From positions 1,612,001 through 1,676,000 of the forward strand of contig NZ_CP054143.1 in assembly GCF_013284055.1 (NCBI RefSeq): DNA of 64,000 bases, in the 5' to 3' direction. Made by a program: the position numbers and the translations under genes. The notes below the pieces were generated by a model. The model saw only the letters and a program-made list of their open reading frames with translations, was not told the DNA's origin and did not search any database. Source of the stretch: Deefgea piscis (GTDB lineage Bacteria; Pseudomonadota; Gammaproteobacteria; Burkholderiales; Chitinibacteraceae). Below, in pieces: positions 48,801 to 57,765 of this stretch. How positions within the stretch are numbered: the first letter of the stretch is position 1; each line of letters starts with the position of its first letter.

Positions 48801-49394
48801 TCATTTAATCTGCTGTGGTATTACAGGATTTTGAAATTGAGCGCCTGCCAATAATTTCTCATACATCTGTGGATCGTGCCATTCGCTCTGGCATTGTGCA
48901 GAAAAAATCACATCACTGAGCTTAATTTCACCCATCCGTGGATTGTAGGCGTCATGTCGAAAGGCTTGTGCGTAACCGGTTTCAGTTTCGTGCGCAATGA
49001 TTGAGTGTAGTCGCACGTCACTTTCGCCATTGGCCATCATGGTTTGCTGTAAAAGTTGATCGATGATGACAAAAAATACGCGAGCAAATTGTTCAGCAGA
49101 CGGTGATACCGGCATAGAAATCCAGCGTGCCGAAAAGGTTTGGCACAGCCGAATATATTCCGCATCATCTTTATCCCAAAAACAAATTGCATGATCAAAT
49201 GCATCAATGACATCACGGATCGTGCCTTTCATGAGGCCAAAGTCATAGATCATTTGCCCATTATCCAAAGCATCTGCTTCTAGCAATACCTCCACTTTAT
49301 AGCTGTGACCATGAATCGAAGTACGGCATCGTTCAGATGAGCAGTTGCGAACAATGTGTGCATTTTCAAATTTGAATAATTTACGAATCAACAT
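48801..49394 (-). CDS. queD: 6-carboxytetrahydropterin synthase family protein (QueD-like)
   Basis: This 197-residue PTPS/QueD-family enzyme converts dihydroneopterin triphosphate to 6-carboxytetrahydropterin in the queuosine pathway. It has zinc-ligand HGH in CRTSIHGHSYKVEV and the second His region AFDHAICFWD, with FENAHIVRN as the first His. The active-site Cys is five residues before the first His of HGH, not four as in E. coli QueD. It is longer than E. coli QueD (120). This variant subgroup is common in Vibrio and betaproteobacteria. Function in queuosine versus another pterin route is inferred. Confidence 0.8.
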   Translation of the reverse strand: MLIRKLFKFENAHIVRNCSSERCRTSIHGHSYKVEVLLEADALDNGQMIYDFGLMKGTIRDVIDAFDHAICFWDKDDAEYIRLCQTFSARWISMPVSPSAEQFARVFFVIIDQLLQQTMMANGESDVRLHSIIAHETETGYAQAFRHDAYNPRMGEIKLSDVIFSAQCQSEWHDPQMYEKLLAGAQFQNPVIPQQIK

Positions 49395-50036
49395 AATCAG
49401 TGACCAATGAGTGAGCTTTATTTTATATCTAGATGATATCGCATTTGAGCAATACTCGATCTAGCTTTTGATAATGATACTCAACTTGATACCTATTTGG
49501 TTCAATATGTAAGCATCTGTGATGACAGTTTTTGATTGGTTTTTGCAAGTATTATGAAAGCAATTAAATTGTAGTGATTGTGATGGTTTTTTTAATCTAT
49601 AAAATCTGTCTGCAATATGCCGCAGGTGTAATGAAGTATTTTGCGATTTTTATCGCCAAATTTGCTTGCATGAGTTACATCAGTTCTTTCTTATTTTGCG
49701 TTGAGAACATGCGGGTGTTGATTTAAGTTGTTATTTATCAGTGGCTTGAGTTTGGCTTGTTGTGCTGCGGCATTTTTTTTTCGTCCTTGTTATGTAGTTT
49801 TATTGATGGTGAATGGCTTGGGTTGTTACCAATCCGGTTTTGCCATTGTTTGTCATATTGACAATAGAATTCGCTTCAGTATTAATCAGTAATGCCAAAG
49901 TTGACCCAATCATTGCAGGCTCACTTAGCAAGGGTAAATATCATGATTCTTACAAATTGATAACAGCCCCGTGTGATTGATAGGACCATTTTTTCTATCG
50001 CATGAATGCCAATTAATAATATAGGAGGAGACATCA
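49395..50036. other. Long regulatory gap between queD and the chitinase
   Basis: This 642-base gap is AT-rich and contains no supported gene. On the queD side there is a GATAATGATACTCA motif (49470-49483) resembling part of a Fur box. Near 49858 lies a plausible sigma-70 promoter reading to the chitinase. The last bases form an AGGAGG ribosome-binding site at 50023-50028, eight bases from the ATG. The size of the region fits a strongly regulated chitinase gene. Confidence 0.5.
49858..49885 (+). promoter_or_regulatory. Candidate chitinase promoter
   Basis: TTGACA (49858-49863) is a perfect -35; TATTAA (49880-49885) is a 4/6 -10 after a 16-base spacer. Transcription would begin about 145 bases before the chitinase ATG. 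Not otherwise supported. Confidence 0.35.
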
Positions 50037-52901
50037 ATGTCCCATATCAATCGTATTGCTCTTGCCGCATTACCTGCCGCGATTGCAATGATTTCAGTGA
50101 ATGCAATGGCTGCATCTGCATGGAATAGCGCTAGTGTTTATGTTGCTGGCGATGTTGTTAGCTATGCAAATAAAGATTACAAAGCCAAATGGTGGACTCA
50201 GGGTAATGTGCCTGGTGCCGATCAATGGGGTCCTTGGGAGCTACAAGCGACAGGTCCAACTGTTGCGCCAACCAGCACACCGAGTACCGCGCCTACCGCT
50301 ACGCCAACTACGGCACCTACAGCATCACCTACAGCAGTGCCAACGGCTGCACCGGGTAGTTGCACTTATGCCGCATGGAATAGTGCAACTGCTTATAATG
50401 GCGGCGCATTGGTTAGTTCAAATGGTCGTAACTATAAAGCACAGTGGTGGACGCAAGGTAATGAGCCTTCGGTGAATGTGGGTTCTGGTAAACCGTGGTT
50501 AGATTTGGGTCCATGTGCTGGCTCGACAGCGACGCCAACTGCGACGCCGACAGCGACACCAACTGCGACGCCGACAGCGACACCAACTGCGACGCCGACA
50601 GCGACACCAACTGCGACGCCGACAGCGACACCAACTGCGACACCAACTGCGACGCCAACCGCGACGCCAACTGCGACGCCAACTGCGACGCCGACAGCGA
50701 CACCAACAGCGACGCCAACTGCGACCCCGACAGCAACACCATCGGCAACGCCAATTCCTCCTGGTTCGCAAGATCAATGTCGTCCAGCTGGTTTGGTTTC
50801 TGAAGTTGCGAACGTGCCATATTGCGATGTGTACGGTACTGATGGTCGTGAAAAACTCGCCAACAATATGAAACGCCGCAGTATCGGCTACTTCACGAAC
50901 TGGCGTACCGGTAAAAACGGTCAACCTTCTTACCTTGGTGCAGACGTGCCTTGGAATGACATCACACACGTGAACTACGCATTTGCGCACGTGAATGATC
51001 AATGGAAAGTATCGATTGGTGATGTAAACAATCCAAATAACTCATCAGTGGGCATGGAATGGCCAGAAAAAGGTGCTAAATATGCACTGAACCCAAATCT
51101 GCCATACAAAGGTCACTTCAATATGTTGAAGACCAACAACAAGAACGGCGTGAAATTGCTGCTTTCTGTTGGTGGTTGGGCTGAGACTGGTGGCTTCTTC
51201 AATGATGCTGATGGCCGTACAGTATCAGGTGGTTTCTATGCCTTGACGACTGATCCAGCGACTGGCGCAGTTCGCCAAGATCGTATCGATACATTTGCGA
51301 AGTCAGCAGCTGCATTTGTTAAACAATACGGCTTTGACGGTATCGATATCGACTACGAATATCCAACTTCAATGTCTGATGCAGGTAATCCAGAAGATTG
51401 GAAGATCGGCAATGCAAAACGTGGTGATTTGTGGAAAGGGTATATGGCTTTGACCAAAACGCTACGTGCTGAGTTGGACAAACAAGCCGTTGCAGATAAG
51501 AAATACTACATGTTGACGATTGCATCACCATCGTCAGGCTACTTGTTACGTGGTATGGAAGACTTCGAAGCGGTTAAATACCTCGACTTCGTTAACATCA
51601 TGACTTATGACTTGCACGGTGCATGGAATCACTTCGTGGGCCACAATGCTGCCTTGTATGACACAGGTAAAGATAATGAAATCGCTGATGCGAAAATCTA
51701 CCAAGGCGGCGATGCGCATTACTACAATTCGCAAGGTTACTTGAACATTGACTGGTCATATAAATACTTCCGTACTGCACTTGCCGGTGGTCGTATTAAT
51801 ATCGGTCTACCGTACTACACTCGCGGCTCACAAAACGTAACAGGCGGCACCAATGGTCTGTGGGGTATTTCTGCTTTAGCTGATCAGAAGAAATGTTACC
51901 TCGGTACTGGTGGCAACTTAGGCCCAGATGCATTGAGCCCGAAAGCCGGTGCACCATGCGGCTTTGGCGCACAAGGGATTGATAACTTGTGGTTCGACCG
52001 TGATGCGGCTGGCAATGAAATGTTTGCCGGTGTGAATCCATTGTGGCACGTGAACAACTTACGTGATGGCTTGCCTGTGCCATACGTTGCTCAATACGGT
52101 CATGATGTGACTAAACCTGCAGGTCAAGTGACTGGTAACTACATTGAGTACTACGATGATGTTGCTAAATCGTCTTGGTTGTGGAACCCACAAAAGAAAG
52201 TGTTCTTGTCGACTGAAAATGAGAAATCATTTGCAGCCAAAGTACAGTACGCAATCGACCAAGGTGCCGGCGGTATCATGTTCTGGGAAATGGCGGGTGA
52301 CTACAGTACGCCAGCTCAAAATGGGACTTCTTCATACGGTATGGGTAGCCATCTGACGGCATTGGCGGCGACAAAATTGCGCGCAGCAGCCCCGTACGGT
52401 GTGAAAGCAGGTGATGAGAAATTTGTTCAGCCAGCTGAAGTGTTGGATGTGACTATTGATTTGGTTGGCTTCAAACCCAAAGGCGATGATAACTATCCAC
52501 TCGCTATCGGTGTGAAACTGAAAAACAACTCAAATGTTGATTTGACTGGCGCGAAAGTGTCGTTCAACGTAGCTCCATCTACGCCATTGGTTCCATCTGA
52601 GGTTCAATACCTGAAACCAAGCGATCCACCAGCTGGTAACGGTGTAGAAAACCTCGTTGATATCTACAGCGGTGGTACTTGGACTGCAGTGCCAGCATCA
52701 AGCACTGTGGGCAACGTTGGCGGCTTGCCAAATGGTTTCCACCGCCTGTCGTACGAGTTGAAAGCATCAGGTTGGGGAGTGTCTGATTTCAGCGCAGGCA
52801 AAACCATCACCATCGGTATGCGTGTATTTATGCCTTTGACAGTACCAACTGGGGTTACACTCACTCTACCAAATGGCAAAGTGTATGGCATTAAGCAATA
52901 A
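50037..52901 (+). CDS. Secreted multidomain GH18 chitinase
   Basis: This 954-residue exported chitinase has a signal peptide (1-25), a CBM5/12 chitin-binding module (about 27-70, AKWWTQGN), a Thr/Pro linker (about 72-107), a second CBM5/12 (about 108-160, AQWWTQGN), an ATPT-repeat linker (about 165-240), a GH18 domain (about 280-790) with DGIDIDYEYP (434-443; acid E441), and a C-terminal chitinase-C-type beta domain (about 800-954). The architecture suits hydrolysis of insoluble chitin outside the cell. The AGGAGG site is very strong. A terminator follows. The linker DNA is a minisatellite (50529-50756). Confidence 0.95.
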   Translation: MSHINRIALAALPAAIAMISVNAMAASAWNSASVYVAGDVVSYANKDYKAKWWTQGNVPGADQWGPWELQATGPTVAPTSTPSTAPTATPTTAPTASPTAVPTAAPGSCTYAAWNSATAYNGGALVSSNGRNYKAQWWTQGNEPSVNVGSGKPWLDLGPCAGSTATPTATPTATPTATPTATPTATPTATPTATPTATPTATPTATPTATPTATPTATPTATPTATPTATPTATPSATPIPPGSQDQCRPAGLVSEVANVPYCDVYGTDGREKLANNMKRRSIGYFTNWRTGKNGQPSYLGADVPWNDITHVNYAFAHVNDQWKVSIGDVNNPNNSSVGMEWPEKGAKYALNPNLPYKGHFNMLKTNNKNGVKLLLSVGGWAETGGFFNDADGRTVSGGFYALTTDPATGAVRQDRIDTFAKSAAAFVKQYGFDGIDIDYEYPTSMSDAGNPEDWKIGNAKRGDLWKGYMALTKTLRAELDKQAVADKKYYMLTIASPSSGYLLRGMEDFEAVKYLDFVNIMTYDLHGAWNHFVGHNAALYDTGKDNEIADAKIYQGGDAHYYNSQGYLNIDWSYKYFRTALAGGRINIGLPYYTRGSQNVTGGTNGLWGISALADQKKCYLGTGGNLGPDALSPKAGAPCGFGAQGIDNLWFDRDAAGNEMFAGVNPLWHVNNLRDGLPVPYVAQYGHDVTKPAGQVTGNYIEYYDDVAKSSWLWNPQKKVFLSTENEKSFAAKVQYAIDQGAGGIMFWEMAGDYSTPAQNGTSSYGMGSHLTALAATKLRAAAPYGVKAGDEKFVQPAEVLDVTIDLVGFKPKGDDNYPLAIGVKLKNNSNVDLTGAKVSFNVAPSTPLVPSEVQYLKPSDPPAGNGVENLVDIYSGGTWTAVPASSTVGNVGGLPNGFHRLSYELKASGWGVSDFSAGKTITIGMRVFMPLTVPTGVTLTLPNGKVYGIKQ
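50529..50756 (+). repeat. 12-bp coding minisatellite (ATPT linker) in the chitinase
   Basis: Nineteen consecutive 12-base units encode 17 ATPT, one ATPS and one ATPI. Unit variants GCGACGCCAACT, GCGACACCAACT and GCGACGCCGACA alternate in a 24-base superperiod over much of the array. Long frames on the other strand across it are spurious. Confidence 0.95.
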
Positions 52902-52937
52902 GTAGCTGTGGCGCACTCAGTTGTTTTGAGTGCGATG

Positions 52938-52968
52938 AAAAACGCCGCGATGCATTCGCGGCGTTTTT
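52938..52968. terminator. Terminator after the chitinase
   Basis: AAAAACGCCGCGA and TCGCGGCGTTTTTT form a strong stem with loop TGCAT. A and T runs lie on both sides, so it also serves the converging chemoreceptor gene. Confidence 0.9.
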
Positions 52969-52992
52969 TATTTTATTCAACCAAAGAAATGC

Positions 52993-54111
52993 TTAATTTG
53001 ATAGATCATTCACTTTGCTGGAAATATCTTGCGATGCTGCTGCTTGCTCTTCGGCTGCGCTGGCAATTTGCGTGATGTAGTCATTCATACGATGGACTTC
53101 ATTGAGGATGCGTTCTAAGGCCTCAACGGCTTGTTTGCAATCATCGACTGAGGTATGAACTGCGGTTTGCCCGAGATGAATCGCTTCAACACTGCGTTTA
53201 ACTTCATGTTGAATGTCTTTGACCATACCGTAGATTTCGCTGGTGGATTTGGTCGTGCGTTCTGCTAATTTACGCACTTCATCGGCAACCACCGCGAAGC
53301 CTCGACCTTGTTCGCCAGCACGTGCCGCTTCAATGGCAGCATTGAGTGCCAATAAGTTGGTTTGATCTGCCACATCGCGAATGACCGCCACAATCATGCC
53401 AATTGATTCTGAGCGCTGCCCTAGTTCTAGCAAGCTGGCGGCAGTTAAATCAATCGTTCGTGCTACTTCTTCGATACTCACATTGGTGTCTTTGACGATT
53501 TCAACACCACGCTTACTTTCATTGAGCATGACTTCTGAAGATTGCGATGCTGAAGAAGATTGAACGGCGACACTTTCGACACTTACCGCCATCGCACCTA
53601 AATTATCGGCGAGTTCGGCAATGCGTTCTTCTAAAAATAACTGTCGCTGCCGATTGTGTTCGACTAATTCTTGGGCTTTTCTTTCTGCTGAAATATTTTT
53701 GAACTGAGCCATAAAACAAATTAGTTTATTGTTTTCACCCCAGATTGGGCTCACTTTGGTTTGGAATAAAATATCGCCAACAGGAATATCCGCCAAATGC
53801 TCTTTGACTTGGCCGCTAGCTAGATTTTGTAATAAAGCTTTTACTCGAGAAGGGTCACGATGAAATTGATGAATAGAATTTTTCATTGCAGATCCAACAT
53901 CTGCACCCGCGACTAAAGATTGATTCATCACCGCACGATTATTATTCATGAACGTTCGCGCGGTGCGATTCATGTAAAAAATCTTATTTTCTGGAGAGGT
54001 ATCGGCCAACATGATGACGGCATCAATTTCATCTAAAGCGGCGGTATACATCGCAAGTTCATTGATGAGTGGTACGGATTTTTGCTCGGTCTGAAAAGTA
54101 AAGCCAAACAT
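52993..54111 (-). CDS. Soluble methyl-accepting chemotaxis protein with PAS-like domain
   Basis: This 372-residue cytosolic chemoreceptor has no transmembrane helix, an N-terminal PAS-like sensor region (about 20-140; [29 protein letters not shown]), a coiled-coil and a signalling hairpin with the conserved tip [41 protein letters not shown] (about 250-290). GGAGAG precedes the ATG at 54111; the longer frame to 54174 is less likely. It signals to CheA/CheW, which are not in the window. It faces the chitinase gene, but a shared function is only a possibility. Confidence 0.88.
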   Translation of the reverse strand: MFGFTFQTEQKSVPLINELAMYTAALDEIDAVIMLADTSPENKIFYMNRTARTFMNNNRAVMNQSLVAGADVGSAMKNSIHQFHRDPSRVKALLQNLASGQVKEHLADIPVGDILFQTKVSPIWGENNKLICFMAQFKNISAERKAQELVEHNRQRQLFLEERIAELADNLGAMAVSVESVAVQSSSASQSSEVMLNESKRGVEIVKDTNVSIEEVARTIDLTAASLLELGQRSESIGMIVAVIRDVADQTNLLALNAAIEAARAGEQGRGFAVVADEVRKLAERTTKSTSEIYGMVKDIQHEVKRSVEAIHLGQTAVHTSVDDCKQAVEALERILNEVHRMNDYITQIASAAEEQAAASQDISSKVNDLSN

Positions 54112-54369
54112 TGGTTCTCTCCAAAATAAATTAAAAATGCAGAATACTGGCAATGTAGTTGGCGCAAACTGCAAACAACTTTCATATAGCTTAGTAAAAA
54201 ACTAGAGATCTTCTGTCTTTTTGATTTTGTTTTTATTGTTTTTTATGGTCTGCAGATGAAAGGATGATGGCAAAAATGATTCTAAGCGCTGCTTGGTGGC
54301 GAGAAAGCGGGGTTAGCTGTGCATGCTGCCATATCGACTGGACGACATAACAATTTGCCATAAATTGAT

Positions 54370-54996
54370 TTAACGGATATGCAGCCAATTAATAAGCGGC
54401 TGCCATTCTTTTCGATCCCGTTCGGTGCGTGAGTAGGGCAAGTCAAATAAGGTCATGCCGCGCTGTATGGTTTGATTGTAAAGCTGAGTATCTCGTAAGC
54501 AGGTTAATAAGGGTAAATCATAGCGGCTTAAAAACGCAGGCAGCTGCTGCGCAGATTGGGTTCGTGAATTAACCCGCATACCAATAATGCCGACTTTGAC
54601 TTCATCGTGGCGAACTGCCTTTAGCTCAGCCAGATCAGCGAAAAAATCAGCACAAGCCCAAAGATCAAAGGCCGATGGCAATACCGGAACGATGATGTGA
54701 TCGACGAGGTGAATGGCATGCTTGAGTTTTTTTCCGCTAAAGCATGCTGGCGTATCGAGTATAGCAACTTGGCAGCCTTTGGGCGGGCGAGCGATATGAT
54801 CTGTGCCAATATCCCAGCGCTGTATGCTGGGTAAGGTTTTAGGGCGAAGATCAAGCCAGTGATGACTTGAGTGCTGTTTATCTAAATCACCAAGCATGAC
54901 GGCATCGTCTTGCCATGCAAACCAAGATGCTAAATGTGTGGCCAGTGTGGATTTGCCACTGCCTCCTTTGGGGTTGGCAATGAGGATTTTTCGCAT
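54370..54996 (-). CDS. ParA-like Walker-type ATPase (orphan)
   Basis: This 208-residue protein of the ParA/MinD superfamily has the deviant Walker A KGGSGKST (10-17), Walker A' region LGDLDKQHSS and Walker B-like VAILDTPA. It lacks an HTH and there is no parB-like gene next to it, so it is not a standard chromosome or plasmid partition system. Similar orphan ParA proteins position protein clusters such as chemoreceptor arrays (ParC/ParP-type) or carboxysomes. AAGGA lies before the ATG. A chemoreceptor gene lies 259 bases downstream in the same direction. Confidence 0.85.
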   Translation of the reverse strand: MRKILIANPKGGSGKSTLATHLASWFAWQDDAVMLGDLDKQHSSHHWLDLRPKTLPSIQRWDIGTDHIARPPKGCQVAILDTPACFSGKKLKHAIHLVDHIIVPVLPSAFDLWACADFFADLAELKAVRHDEVKVGIIGMRVNSRTQSAQQLPAFLSRYDLPLLTCLRDTQLYNQTIQRGMTLFDLPYSRTERDRKEWQPLINWLHIR

Positions 54997-55137
54997 TTGG
55001 TTTCCTTTGCTTGAAGAGACATAAGCAACGGCTTTTCTGTTGCGTTAAGTTGGCTTTCGTAAGGGTATCATAAATAATTGCGTAATATTTGTCAGTATTT
55101 ATAAAGGCTTGATGGCTGTTGCATGAATTTAATGCAT

Positions 55138-55172
55138 AAAAAAAGCCCAAGTTTTTAACTTGGGCTTTTTTA
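55138..55172. terminator. Terminator downstream of tal
   Basis: AAAAAGCCCAAGT and ACTTGGGCTTTTTT form a stem with a short T-rich loop, between the tal stop and the ParA-like gene. Confidence 0.88.
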
Positions 55173-55185
55173 TTCAACTGCGGGT

Positions 55186-56265
55186 TTATTTTGTCAGTTC
55201 AAGCAGCTTCACAAAGGCTTCGTCAAATTGCTTCAAACCTTCTTGTTGTAACTGTTCACCAGCGAGGTTGTAGTTAATGCCAAGTTGGCGAACGGCCACT
55301 AAATTTGCAACTGCGGCATCAATATTGGTATCGAGTGTATTTGCTGCTTTACCATGATCACGGAATAGCGCGAGGGTTGCATCAGGTACGGTGTTAACAG
55401 TTTCTGGTCCGATCAATTCTTCAACATACATCACATCGCTATATGCTTTGTTTTTGGTACCGGTTGAAGCCCAAAGCAGACGTTGTGGATGAGCACCCAA
55501 TGCTTTAAGTGCGGCAAAACGATTGCCATGAAACAGTTTTTTGTAGTGTTGGTACGATACTTTAACAAAAGACAGCGCAACTTTGCCGCGCAACGCGAGT
55601 GCTTCTGGTGTGCCAATCGCTTCTAATTGTGGGTCAATCAAGCTATCAACACGTGACAAGAATACCGATGCAACGGCATGTACGTGATCAACTGGCAAGC
55701 CAGCAGCAGCACGTGCTTCAAGACCGCGAATATAGGCAGTCAAAATGTTGTCAACGTGAGTCAAGTTAAACATCAAGGTCACATTAACGTTAATCCCTGA
55801 AGTAATCAGCTCTTCAAATGCAATCACGCCGGCTGGTGTAGCTGGCACTTTGATCATCACGTTCGGGCGGTTAATTTCAGCCCAAAGACGTTTGGCATTA
55901 TCAATGGTGCCTTGTGCGTCGTTGGCGAGTGTTGGTGACACTTCCAAGCTCACATAACCATCAACACCTTTGGTTTGGTCATAGATTGAGCGAGTTAAGT
56001 CGCAAGTGGCTTGAATGTCCGGTACTACCAACGCTTCGTAACGTTGTTCGGCAGTCAAATCTTGTTTTTTCAATTCAGCTAAATCACCGGTGTAAAGCGG
56101 ATCAGAAGAGATTGATTTGTAAAAAATAGCCGGATTAGAAGTCACGCCAGCAATCGCGTCTTCTTTAAGAATTTTCGCCAATTCACCTGAGGCGATGAGA
56201 CCACGCGAAAGATTGTCCAACCAGATACTTTGACCGAAAGGTTTAATTGCCGCAATTTTGCTCAT
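55186..56265 (-). CDS. tal: Transaldolase
   Basis: This 359-residue pentose-phosphate enzyme exchanges a dihydroxyacetone unit between sugar phosphates. It has LDNLSRGLI, GVTSNPAIF, EVSPTLANDAQGTIDNAKRLWAEINRPNVMIKVPATPAG (Schiff-base Lys in IKVPAT) and RLLWASTGTKN. The ATG at 56265 (MSKIAAIKP) suits the family better than the upstream frame to 56310. Monocistronic, with its own terminator. Confidence 0.92.
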   Translation of the reverse strand: MSKIAAIKPFGQSIWLDNLSRGLIASGELAKILKEDAIAGVTSNPAIFYKSISSDPLYTGDLAELKKQDLTAEQRYEALVVPDIQATCDLTRSIYDQTKGVDGYVSLEVSPTLANDAQGTIDNAKRLWAEINRPNVMIKVPATPAGVIAFEELITSGINVNVTLMFNLTHVDNILTAYIRGLEARAAAGLPVDHVHAVASVFLSRVDSLIDPQLEAIGTPEALALRGKVALSFVKVSYQHYKKLFHGNRFAALKALGAHPQRLLWASTGTKNKAYSDVMYVEELIGPETVNTVPDATLALFRDHGKAANTLDTNIDAAVANLVAVRQLGINYNLAGEQLQQEGLKQFDEAFVKLLELTK

Positions 56266-56395
56266 AGTTACATACGCCTGTGTGAGTGGGTAATAATGAT
56301 CTTGGGGCATTATCTAGTAACATCAAGAGGCTGGGTTTGTGTTTGCACAAACTGTCATGCTTTCTTGCGCTGTTTTTGTTTTATGTTACTGATAC

Positions 56396-57682
56396 TTACT
56401 CCAAAACCCTTTGTGTTGGAAATTTTACCGCAAATTCACTACCTTCTCCGAGTCGTGACTCGACAGCCATTACCGCTTGGTGGCGATGCAAAATATGTTT
56501 CACAATGGCTAAACCTAGGCCTGTGCCGCCGGTATTGCGTGAGCGACCACGATCAACCCGGTAGAAGCGTTCCGTGAGTCGAGGTACGTGTTCTGGGGCA
56601 ATACCAATCCCGGTGTCTTTGACGACAAAGCACGCCTCATCACCGCGCATTTGCCAAGACAGCATGATCTGGCCGCCTGCCGGCGTATAGCGCACCGCAT
56701 TGGACACGAGATTACCTAAAGCCGAATGCAGCTCATCATGATTGCCGATTAAGCGCTGGCGTGCGATGGATTCAATGCTGATGCTGTGGCGGCCTTGTGA
56801 TAGACCTTCAGCCTCAATGCGGAGTAGCTGGAGTAGCTGAGGGATATCAACCTCTTCTTCTTTGAGCTGCTGGCCATTTTCCAGCTTGGATAGCGTGAGC
56901 AAATCATCGACTAAACGCTGCATTCTTTGCGTTTGCTCGTACATTAACTGCATATGTTGTTCACGCGTTGGCGCATCGATATGCGGCATATCAATCATGG
57001 TTTCAATAAAACCACCAACGACCGTGAGTGGGGTACGTAATTCATGCGAAACATTGGCAACAAAATCTCTATGTACGGTTTGTACGCGATCTAGCTGGGT
57101 AATGTCACGACTGAGTAAGAGTTTGCGCGTTGAATCAAAAGGAATCATTTGCACCGACAGCACTTGCTCTTGAGGGCGCATGGTGCGCAAGGTGACGGGA
57201 TGACTAAAATCTTGTTCTTTTAAATATTCACGCAGTGCTGGGTGGCGCAGTAAATTGGTAATTTGCTGACCAGAGTCGGTTTTGCGATTTAGGCCTAAGT
57301 GAATCTGGCTGGCTGGGTTACACCATTCAATACGATCATATTCATCCAAAATGACGACGCCATCGGGCAAGGCCTCGGCGGCGGATAAAAAGCGATCGAG
57401 GGTATTGGCTAAGCGATCTTTGGATTTTTTTTGCGAACGAACTTGTTCATACAGTTGGTCAAATACATCTTGCCACAGCATCATGCTGCCTGGAACGGTA
57501 TCCACGTCAGGATGTTTGAGCCATTGGTTGAGCCGATTGAGGTTAATGAGGTGGTAACAAATCGTGATGCTGAGCATCACGAGTGCAAACACAAACCCCC
57601 ACAGAATATCGGTGAAGGCGCTGATGGCAAAAGCGATAACAGCAATAAAAAAATACAAAATAATCGAGCGCAGCCAGAACAT
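56396..57682 (-). CDS. phoR: Phosphate regulon sensor histidine kinase PhoR
   Basis: This 428-residue membrane kinase has two N-terminal hydrophobic helices (about 5-40), a linker helix, a PAS domain (about 97-200), the phospho-acceptor H213 in FVANVSHELRTPLT, N-box LGNLVSNAVRYTP and G-boxes DTGIGIAPEH, GGTGLGLAIV. The absence of a large periplasmic domain is typical of PhoR, which senses PhoU/PstSCAB status. AAAGG lies before the ATG. It follows phoB after a terminator-like hairpin. Confidence 0.92.
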   Translation of the reverse strand: MFWLRSIILYFFIAVIAFAISAFTDILWGFVFALVMLSITICYHLINLNRLNQWLKHPDVDTVPGSMMLWQDVFDQLYEQVRSQKKSKDRLANTLDRFLSAAEALPDGVVILDEYDRIEWCNPASQIHLGLNRKTDSGQQITNLLRHPALREYLKEQDFSHPVTLRTMRPQEQVLSVQMIPFDSTRKLLLSRDITQLDRVQTVHRDFVANVSHELRTPLTVVGGFIETMIDMPHIDAPTREQHMQLMYEQTQRMQRLVDDLLTLSKLENGQQLKEEEVDIPQLLQLLRIEAEGLSQGRHSISIESIARQRLIGNHDELHSALGNLVSNAVRYTPAGGQIMLSWQMRGDEACFVVKDTGIGIAPEHVPRLTERFYRVDRGRSRNTGGTGLGLAIVKHILHRHQAVMAVESRLGEGSEFAVKFPTQRVLE

Positions 57683-57723
57683 GAAACGGCCTTTGGTAGT
57701 GCAAAAAAATGTTTGGCGACGTC

Positions 57724-57759
57724 AAAAATCATCAATGCGAGGTGGTATTGATGATTTTT
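57724..57759. terminator. Symmetric hairpin between phoB and phoR
   Basis: AAAAATCATCAAT (57724-57736) and ATTGATGATTTTT (57747-57759) form a perfect 13-base stem with a 10-base loop. Read with phoB and phoR (minus strand) it ends in TTTTT, seven bases after the phoB stop and 42 bases before the phoR ATG. It has the form of an internal (leaky) terminator. Confidence 0.7.
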
Positions 57760-57765
57760 GCGGGC

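Noticed and set aside
49395-49500. preQ1 riboswitch in front of queD
   Set aside because: I could not find the short hairpin plus A-rich tail and its pseudoknot partner.
50529-50756. Regular repeats suggesting a CRISPR array
   Set aside because: Units are 12 bp with no spacers and are in frame with the chitinase.
50413-50871. Several frames rich in Arg or in Ser/Gln/Leu over the chitinase repeat
   Set aside because: They are other-frame readings of the 12-bp minisatellite; the plus frame with signal peptide and GH18 domain is the real one.
54370-54996. ParA-like gene as evidence of a plasmid partition locus
   Set aside because: No parB, no centromere-like iterons, and chromosomal housekeeping genes on both sides.
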